Source: an uncultured Pelagibacteraceae bacterium
Lineage (GTDB): Bacteria > Pseudomonadota > Alphaproteobacteria > Pelagibacterales > Pelagibacteraceae
DNA: 64,000 bases
Assembly: GCA_902578255.1 (NCBI GenBank)
Contig: CACHCH010000002.1
Coordinates: 1-64,000, forward strand
Direction: 5' to 3'
The notes below the pieces were generated by a model. It was not told the DNA's origin, did no database searches, and saw nothing but the letters and a program-made list of their open reading frames with translations. A program made the translations under genes and the position numbers. Positions 57,193 through 64,000 of the stretch are shown here, piece by piece (position 1 is the first letter of the stretch; each line of letters opens with the position of its first letter).

Positions 57193-58065
57193 ATGAAAGC
57201 TGGAAAGATTTTAGGTGGATTAATAATTGCATTGGGTGTTTTAGCTTTTTTGTCTGTCATAATTGTTAAAGAAGTTAATCAAGCTATTATTCTTCAGTTT
57301 GGAGATCCAAAAAGGATAATTACAAAACCTGGTTTAAATTTTAAAATCCCGTTTATTCAAAACGTTGTTTACCTTGATAAGAGAATTTTAAATTTAGATA
57401 CACCACCTGAGGAGGTTATTGCATCTGACCAAAAACGTTTAATTGTTGACGCATTTGCAAGATTTAAAATTGTTGATCCGCTCAAATTCTACATTTCAGT
57501 AGGTGACGAAAGAGTAGCAAGATCAAGACTATCTACAATTATAAACTCAAGAATTAGGAATGTTTTAGGTCAAGAAGAATTGCAAACATTACTTTCTCAG
57601 GATAGATCAAAACAAATGGCTTTAATTAAAGAAGGTGTAAATAATGAAGCACAGAATTTTGGAATAAATATTGTTGATGTAAGAATTAAAAGAGCAGATC
57701 TGCCACAAGCTAACAGTGACGCGATTTATCGAAGAATGCAAACAGAGCGGGAAAGAGAAGCGAAAGAATTTAGAGCAAAAGGTGCAGAGATGGCAGTTAC
57801 GATTACTTCAACTGCTGATAAAGAGGTTACGGTCATCTTAGCAGAGTCTCAAAAACAGTCAGAGATTATGAAAGGTGAGGGTGATGGTTTAAGAAACAAA
57901 ATCTTCGCTGATGCTTTTGGACAGGATCCTGAATTTTTTGCATTTTATAGAGCAATGCAGGCTTACGAAAAGGCATTAATTGGTGGTGAAACTTCTTTAA
58001 TTTTATCTCCTGATAGTGAATTCTTCAAATTTTTTGGAAACATAAAACCTGAAATCCAACAATAA
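57193..58065 (+). CDS. hflC: protease modulator HflC
   Basis: A 290-residue SPFH protein with an N-terminal membrane anchor (residues ~5-25), VNQAIILQFGDPKRI, GLNFKIPFIQNVVYLD, and a coiled-coil stretch including ERERAKEFRA-type TEREREAKEFRAKGAE. Partner of HflK in the inner membrane. Followed seven bases later by the DUF2065 gene, the usual alphaproteobacterial order. Confidence 0.97.
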   Translation: MKAGKILGGLIIALGVLAFLSVIIVKEVNQAIILQFGDPKRIITKPGLNFKIPFIQNVVYLDKRILNLDTPPEEVIASDQKRLIVDAFARFKIVDPLKFYISVGDERVARSRLSTIINSRIRNVLGQEELQTLLSQDRSKQMALIKEGVNNEAQNFGINIVDVRIKRADLPQANSDAIYRRMQTEREREAKEFRAKGAEMAVTITSTADKEVTVILAESQKQSEIMKGEGDGLRNKIFADAFGQDPEFFAFYRAMQAYEKALIGGETSLILSPDSEFFKFFGNIKPEIQQ

Positions 58066-58072
58066 TCTCTAA

Positions 58073-58258
58073 ATGAATGAGCTAGCCATAGCTTTTGGTT
58101 TATTCTTATTCATTGAGGGAATTTTATATGCCATATTTCCAGCAAAAATGAAAAATATGTTAAAAAAATTAGGACTTGTTAAAGATAGTCAACTGAGATC
58201 TGGAGGACTTATCTTTGCAATTATAGGATTTATAATTATTTATTATATAAAAAGTTAA
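58073..58258 (+). CDS. DUF2065 family small membrane protein
   Basis: A 61-residue protein with two hydrophobic segments (residues 4-22 and 44-60) joined by the basic loop KMKNMLKKLGLVKDSQLRSGG. Size, shape and position between hflC and degP identify DUF2065 (YjeT-like). Function unknown; conserved linkage suggests a tie to HflKC-FtsH or to DegP. It ends one base before the degP start. Confidence 0.85.
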   Translation: MNELAIAFGLFLFIEGILYAIFPAKMKNMLKKLGLVKDSQLRSGGLIFAIIGFIIIYYIKS

Positions 58259-58259
58259 A

Positions 58260-59663
58260 ATGAAAAAATTCAAAATTATCTTTCTAACTGTAGTTTTATC
58301 CTTAAGTTTTATAATACAATCTTACTCTAAACCTGTTCCAGAATCTTTTGCTGATCTTGCTGAAAAATTAATGCCATCGGTTGTAAATATTTCAACATCA
58401 ACTACTGTAGTTACAAATTCTAATCCATTTCCTTTTCAATTACCTCCAGGATCACCTCTTGAAGACATGTTTAAAGGAAATCCTAGAGAAAGACAATCAG
58501 CTGCATTAGGATCAGGATTTATAATTGATGAAAAAGGGTTAGTTATAACTAACAATCATGTAATACAAGATGCTGACGACATAATTGTTAGAGTAAATGG
58601 TGATCAAGAATTTAAAGCAAAAGTTTTAGGCGCTGATCCACTGATGGATATAGCTGTTTTGCAATTAGAAACTGATGAAAAGTTTATACCTGTTTCCTTT
58701 GGTGACTCTGACAAAGCTAGAATAGGTGATTGGGTGATTGCTATTGGAAATCCATTTGGTTTAGGGGGCACAGTTACAGCTGGAATTATTTCAGCAAGAA
58801 ACAGATCAATTGGACTATCTAGATATGAAGATTTTATTCAGACAGATGCTTCAATTAATTCAGGAAATTCCGGTGGACCTTTATTTGATATGGAGGGAAA
58901 TGTTATAGGAATTAATACTGCTATTTTAGGTCGAAATGGTTCTATTGGTATTGGATTTTCAATTCCATCGAACAGTGCTCAAATTGTAATTAATCAACTT
59001 GTAGAATTTGGAGAAACAAAAAGAGGATGGTTGGGTGTAAGAATACAAGATGTCACAAAAGAAATTGCAGAAGTTGAAAAATTAGACAAACCAAGGGGTG
59101 CTTTAGTTGCAAGTGTTGCAGAAAACAGCCCATCTGAAAAAGCTGGAATAAAAGCTGGTGATATTATTTTAGAATTTAATGGTAAAAAAATTAATCAAAT
59201 GAAAGAACTACCAGCAATAGTTGCTAGAACACAAGTTGGTAAGAATGTCGAAGTAAAAATTTGGAGAGATAAAAAAGAAATTATAAAAAACGTTCTCTTA
59301 GGAAGACTTGAAACATCTGAAGATTTTAAAGTTAGTGAAAAACAAAAAACAATAGACACCATTGATCAAATTGAAGATCTAAAAATAACTGTAAGATCTC
59401 TTAACAAAGAAGACATAAAAAATCGTAGACTACCAAATCAAACTACTGGACTTGTGATCACGAATATTCAAAATAATAGTCCATTAGTTGGTTCAGTTGA
59501 GGTGAATAGTATTATTGTTGAAGCTCAAAAAGAAAGAATAAAATCTATTGATGATTTAAAACAAATTACCAAACAAGTGTTAAACTCAAATCAAAAAACA
59601 ATATTACTTGCAATCTATAATACTGAAAATCAAAGAAGATATATTGGAATTAAATTAGACTAA
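58260..59663 (+). CDS. degP: periplasmic serine endoprotease DegP/Do family
   Basis: A 467-residue trypsin-like protease with a signal peptide (to about residue 24). Catalytic triad: His ~100 in TNNHVIQD, Asp ~130 in PLMDIAVL, Ser ~204 in INSGNSGGPLFD. Two PDZ domains follow (from RGWLGVRIQDVT and from LKITVRSL). It handles misfolded periplasmic proteins. Next to hflKC, both envelope quality-control systems lie together. Confidence 0.97.
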   Translation: MKKFKIIFLTVVLSLSFIIQSYSKPVPESFADLAEKLMPSVVNISTSTTVVTNSNPFPFQLPPGSPLEDMFKGNPRERQSAALGSGFIIDEKGLVITNNHVIQDADDIIVRVNGDQEFKAKVLGADPLMDIAVLQLETDEKFIPVSFGDSDKARIGDWVIAIGNPFGLGGTVTAGIISARNRSIGLSRYEDFIQTDASINSGNSGGPLFDMEGNVIGINTAILGRNGSIGIGFSIPSNSAQIVINQLVEFGETKRGWLGVRIQDVTKEIAEVEKLDKPRGALVASVAENSPSEKAGIKAGDIILEFNGKKINQMKELPAIVARTQVGKNVEVKIWRDKKEIIKNVLLGRLETSEDFKVSEKQKTIDTIDQIEDLKITVRSLNKEDIKNRRLPNQTTGLVITNIQNNSPLVGSVEVNSIIVEAQKERIKSIDDLKQITKQVLNSNQKTILLAIYNTENQRRYIGIKLD

Positions 59664-59665
59664 TA

Positions 59666-60574
59666 ATGGATTTTAAATCCAAGATTATATTAATTTCTGG
59701 ACCAACTGCTTCAGGAAAATCAAGTTTTGCTATTATCCTCGCAAAAAAAGTAAACGGAGAAATTATAAATGCAGATAGCATGCAAGTTTATAAGCAATTA
59801 AAGATTCTTTCTGCAAGGCCAGATCAAAAAAAATACCAAAAAATAAGACATCATTTGTATGGTTTTCATGATGTAAAGAAAAATTTTTCAACTGGGAATT
59901 GGTTGAAATTTGTTTTTAACAAAATTGAAGAAATAAAAAAAAGAAAAAAAACACCAATACTTGTCGGAGGTACAGGTTTATATTTTAAGGCATTAACTGA
60001 TGGACTTGTAAAAATTCCAAAAATACCTTTAAAAATTAGAAATCAAATAAGACTAATGCATTCAAAAATAGGTCAAGAAAAGTTTTATAAAAAACTTTTG
60101 AAAATTGACCCAATTTCTAAAAATAAAATTAATCCAACTGATCCACATAGATCCATAAGAGCCTATGAAGTAAAATTATGTACAAAAAAATCAATTCATG
60201 AATGGTATAAAAATACTAAATCTAATTTTGAAAAAAGTGATTTTTATAAAATTTATATTGACTTCCCCCGAACAGATTTAATTGAGAGAATTAATCTCAG
60301 ATCTAGGGAAATGATTAAAAATGGAGCAATTAAAGAAGTAAAAAATTTTATCAAACTAAGAGTTAGAAAAGATAAAAGTGTTAACAAGGCAATTGGAATC
60401 AAAGAAATCAGCCAATACTTAAATAATGAAAAAGAATTGGAAGAAATTATTGAAAATATATCAATAAAAACTAGGCAATACGCTAAAAGACAAAGTACAT
60501 GGGCAAGAGGCAATATGAATTCTTGGCTCAAATTAAAACCAAATGAGTTAAATGACTTTTTAAATAAAATTTAA
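59666..60574 (+). CDS. miaA: tRNA dimethylallyltransferase
   Basis: A 302-residue prenyltransferase acting on A37 of tRNAs that read UNN codons. Seen: the P loop SGPTASGKSSFA at residues ~10-21, NADSMQVYKQLKI, VGGTGLYFKAL, RQYAKRQSTWARGN near the C-terminus. It uses DMAPP from the isoprenoid genes earlier in the window. It follows degP by two bases. Confidence 0.96.
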   Translation: MDFKSKIILISGPTASGKSSFAIILAKKVNGEIINADSMQVYKQLKILSARPDQKKYQKIRHHLYGFHDVKKNFSTGNWLKFVFNKIEEIKKRKKTPILVGGTGLYFKALTDGLVKIPKIPLKIRNQIRLMHSKIGQEKFYKKLLKIDPISKNKINPTDPHRSIRAYEVKLCTKKSIHEWYKNTKSNFEKSDFYKIYIDFPRTDLIERINLRSREMIKNGAIKEVKNFIKLRVRKDKSVNKAIGIKEISQYLNNEKELEEIIENISIKTRQYAKRQSTWARGNMNSWLKLKPNELNDFLNKI

Positions 60575-60590
60575 ATATCTCAATCAAAAC

Positions 60591-60620
60591 TTGACCAATT
60601 AGCACAACTTCAGCTAGATT
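60591..60620 (+). promoter_or_regulatory. weak candidate promoter before ilvB
   Basis: TTGACC (60591-60596) and TAGATT (60615-60620) are 18 bases apart and end six bases before the ilvB ATG. If used, the message would be nearly leaderless, which agrees with the lack of a visible ribosome-binding site (TTGCGAA) before this ATG. No leader peptide or attenuator is present in the 51-base gap. Confidence 0.3.
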
Positions 60621-60625
60621 GCGAA

Positions 60626-62392
60626 ATGCCAAAATTATACACAGGAGCAGAAATTGTTTTTAAATGCCTTGAAGACCAAAAGGTAGAACATATTTTTGGA
60701 TATCCCGGTGGAGCAGTTTTACCAATATATGATGAACTTAAAAACCACACTTCTATTAAACATATATTAGTGAGACACGAACAAGGCGCTGGTCATGCAG
60801 CTGAGGGATATGCAAGATCATCAGGTAAGCCTGGAGTTGTTTTAGTTACGTCAGGACCTGGTGCTACTAATGTTGTTACCGCATTAACAGATGCATATAT
60901 GGACTCGGTTCCTTTGGTTTGTATTTCTGGTCAAGTTCCAACCCATTTAATAGGAACTGATGCATTTCAAGAATGTGATACTACCGGCATTACTAGGCCC
61001 TGTACAAAACATAATTGGTTAGTAAAAGATATAAATGATTTATCAGAAATAATGCACGAGGCATTTAAAGTTGCAACCACAGGAAGACCAGGTCCTGTTT
61101 TAGTTGATATTCCAAAAGATATTCAATTTGCAAAAACTAAATATAAAAAACCAAAAAAAGAAAAAAAATTAAATGGAAAATCAAATAATAAATTTTCTCA
61201 AAAACAAATAGATCAACTAATTGATTTATTAAAGAATACTAAAAAACCAGTTATTTATAGTGGGGGTGGCGTAATTAATTCAGGCCCTAAAGCAAGTGAT
61301 GCATTAAGAGAGTTTGTTGAATTAACAGGATTTCCAATCACTTCCACCCTTCAGGGTTTAGGTGCATATCCTGGTGATGACAATCAATTCCTTGGAATGT
61401 TAGGCATGCATGGAACTTATGAAGCCAACAATGCTATGCATGATTGTGATCTTTTAATAAATATTGGTGCAAGATTTGATGATCGTATCACTGGAAAAAT
61501 AGATGAATTTTCGCCAAACTCAAAAAAAGTTCATATTGATATAGATCCTTCGTCTATAAATAAAATTATAAAAGTTGATCTTGCTATAGTAGGCGATGTT
61601 ACGAAAGTAATTGGTAAAGTAAACAAAACAATATTGAAGAAAAAAAATGGCCATAGCAAATCTAATAAATCAAATATTGCTAAGTGGTGGGAACAAATAC
61701 AAAAATGGAGAGGCAAAGATTCTCTTAATTTTGTTAACAGTAACGATAGCATCAAGCCTCAACATGCAGTTCAAAGACTGTATGAGTTAACAAAAGATAA
61801 AGATACTTATGTAACTACTGAAGTTGGCCAGCATCAAATGTGGGCTGCACAACATTACAAATTTAATAAACCAAATAGATGGATGACATCTGGAGGCTTA
61901 GGTACAATGGGTTATGGATTACCAGCAGCAGTAGGTGTGCAAATTGCGCACCCTGAAAAGTTAGTAGTTGATATTGCTGGTGAAGCATCAGTATTAATGA
62001 CAATGCAAGAAATGTCCACTGCTGTTCAATACAACTTACCAATTAAAATTTTTATTTTGAATAATCAGTACATGGGAATGGTTAGACAATGGCAAGAGCT
62101 TTTACATGAAAAAAACTATTCAGAGAGCTACTCTGAAGCACTTCCTGATTTTTTAAAAATGGCTGAAGCTTATGGCTGCAAGGGAATTAAAGCAGAAAAC
62201 CCTTCTGAGTTGGATGAAAAAATTCAAGAAATGATAGATTATAAAGGTCCAGTTATTTTTGATTGTCATGTTGATCCTAATGAAAATTGTTTCCCAATGA
62301 TACCTTCAGGAAAACCTCACAATCAGATGATATTAGGACCCAATGATCAAGAAGAGAATAAAATCAAGGGAAAAGGCAAAGCCTTAGTCTAA
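60626..62392 (+). CDS. ilvB: acetolactate synthase large subunit
   Basis: A 588-residue thiamine diphosphate enzyme of valine, leucine and isoleucine synthesis. Seen: FGYPGGAVLPIYDEL, RHEQGAGHAAEGYARSSG with the catalytic Glu, SGQVPTHLIGTDAFQECD, and the TPP motif GEASVLMTMQEMSTAVQ...NNQYMGMVRQWQ near residue 455-485. First gene of an ilvB-ilvH-ilvC operon. The C-terminus ends in a charged tail (EENKIKGKGKALV). Confidence 0.97.
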   Translation: MPKLYTGAEIVFKCLEDQKVEHIFGYPGGAVLPIYDELKNHTSIKHILVRHEQGAGHAAEGYARSSGKPGVVLVTSGPGATNVVTALTDAYMDSVPLVCISGQVPTHLIGTDAFQECDTTGITRPCTKHNWLVKDINDLSEIMHEAFKVATTGRPGPVLVDIPKDIQFAKTKYKKPKKEKKLNGKSNNKFSQKQIDQLIDLLKNTKKPVIYSGGGVINSGPKASDALREFVELTGFPITSTLQGLGAYPGDDNQFLGMLGMHGTYEANNAMHDCDLLINIGARFDDRITGKIDEFSPNSKKVHIDIDPSSINKIIKVDLAIVGDVTKVIGKVNKTILKKKNGHSKSNKSNIAKWWEQIQKWRGKDSLNFVNSNDSIKPQHAVQRLYELTKDKDTYVTTEVGQHQMWAAQHYKFNKPNRWMTSGGLGTMGYGLPAAVGVQIAHPEKLVVDIAGEASVLMTMQEMSTAVQYNLPIKIFILNNQYMGMVRQWQELLHEKNYSESYSEALPDFLKMAEAYGCKGIKAENPSELDEKIQEMIDYKGPVIFDCHVDPNENCFPMIPSGKPHNQMILGPNDQEENKIKGKGKALV

Positions 62393-62397
62393 TTAGA

Positions 62398-62946
62398 ATG
62401 CCAAAATCTAAATCAGCTTATAGTGTTCCGACTAAAAAAGAGAAATCTGATACTTACATATTTGTTGTTTGGGTTGACAATGAAGCCGGCGTACTTGCAA
62501 GAGTAGTTGGATTATTTTCTGGTCGAGGATATAATATTGAGTCTTTAGCAGTTGCAGAAGTAGATGCAGTTAAAAATATTTCTAGAATTACAATCGTTAC
62601 CACTGGGACACCCCAAGTAATTGATCAAATCAAGCTTCAATTAGCTAAATTAGTGCCTGTGCATAAAGTTGCAGAATTTAAAAGAGAAGATAAAAATGTA
62701 ATATTTAAAGAAATGGCATTATTTAAAATTACTGGAAAAAAAAAGAAAATGGAAAAATGTTTAAATGCTTGTAAAAAATTTGATTTAGTTATTTTAGATG
62801 AAACTAAAACATCTAAAGTTATTCAAATAACAGCACTTAGAAGAGAAATTGACAAAATTAGTAAAAAATTAAAACCTTGGGGACTTATTAGCGCTTCTAG
62901 AACTGGGGCTGTTGCGATGACAAGAGGTGCCAAAATATTTAATTAA
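62398..62946 (+). CDS. ilvH: acetolactate synthase small (regulatory) subunit
   Basis: A 182-residue regulatory chain. The ACT domain starts VVWVDNEAGVLARVVGLFSGRGYNIESL (residues ~22-49), then ITIVTTG; the C-terminal domain has LRREIDKISKKLKPWGL and the terminal SRTGAVAMTRG. It gives valine feedback control to IlvB. It starts five bases after ilvB. The first ~18 residues (SKSAYSVPTKKEK) are a polar extension. Confidence 0.96.
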   Translation: MPKSKSAYSVPTKKEKSDTYIFVVWVDNEAGVLARVVGLFSGRGYNIESLAVAEVDAVKNISRITIVTTGTPQVIDQIKLQLAKLVPVHKVAEFKREDKNVIFKEMALFKITGKKKKMEKCLNACKKFDLVILDETKTSKVIQITALRREIDKISKKLKPWGLISASRTGAVAMTRGAKIFN

Positions 62947-62952
62947 TTATAA

Positions 62953-63987
<1,035 letters not shown>

Positions 63988-64000
63988 ATTGAGATAAAGA

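Noticed and set aside
60575-60625. leader peptide/attenuator for the ilv operon
   Set aside because: The 51-base gap has no Leu/Val/Ile-rich short frame and no paired hairpins.

Overview
The window looks like one contiguous, complete piece of a SAR11-type (Candidatus Pelagibacter, Pelagibacterales, Alphaproteobacteria) chromosome. The reasons are its very AT-rich sequence with A/T-ending codons, near-zero intergenic space with many 1-20 bp overlaps, a circularly permuted two-piece tmRNA of the alphaproteobacterial kind, alphaproteobacterial marker genes (TrcR/DUF1013, split PntAA/PntAB/PntB beside an aa3-oxidase subunit IV peptide, HflKC-DUF2065-DegP), and an orphan 5S rRNA next to accessory genes, as is known for SAR11 hypervariable region 2. 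I see no phage, transposon or CRISPR array.

Layout. (1) 1-3255: probable edge of a hypervariable island, with a 2-oxoglutarate oxygenase-like gene, a lone 5S rRNA, an SDR sugar epimerase and an O-antigen ligase/polymerase. (2) 3316-6365: L36, a 36-residue CoxIV-like peptide and proton-translocating transhydrogenase. (3) 6452-14704, minus strand: a compact block read tkt-gap-pgk-fba-thiE-efp-suhB-rpmE-trcR-rpsU-tRNA-fMet, joining lower glycolysis/pentose phosphate metabolism, thiamine and translation genes. (4) 14756-30594, plus strand: zapA region, folate and RNA genes, yebC, a phage-like RuvC, the whole Tol-Pal system, tilS, ftsH, folP, glmM, thiD, purA. (5) 30591-35057, minus strand: rpoH, rluD, an ABC-2 exporter and tsaC/sua5, with tRNA-Arg on the plus strand. 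(6) 35075-47387: isoprenoid (xseB-ispA-dxs, ispB), aroC, pdxH, an S49 peptidase, glyQS and ppdK. (7) 47387-54175: a second accessory surface-polysaccharide region (GT-C-like membrane protein, SGNH protein, methyltransferase, DUF2304, GT2, nucleotidyltransferase, LegB-like dehydratase) with the tmRNA gene in the middle. (8) 54285-63987: thyX, mrp, hflKC, degP, miaA and the ilvB-ilvH-ilvC branched-chain amino acid operon.

Most of the window is ordinary core genome. The points worth a second look are: the permuted tmRNA (tag ANESYALAA) inside an accessory island; a phage-family RuvC in the canonical ruvC slot with ruvA, ruvB and ybgC missing beside it; a probable AUU start for rpsU behind a hairpin; an Asn-Arg pair replacing the NAD-selecting Asp of GAPDH; and the way both surface-polysaccharide regions sit at stable-RNA genes. 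I found no convincing wholly new system. Start codons were changed from the longest ORF where a ribosome-binding site or family length argued for it.
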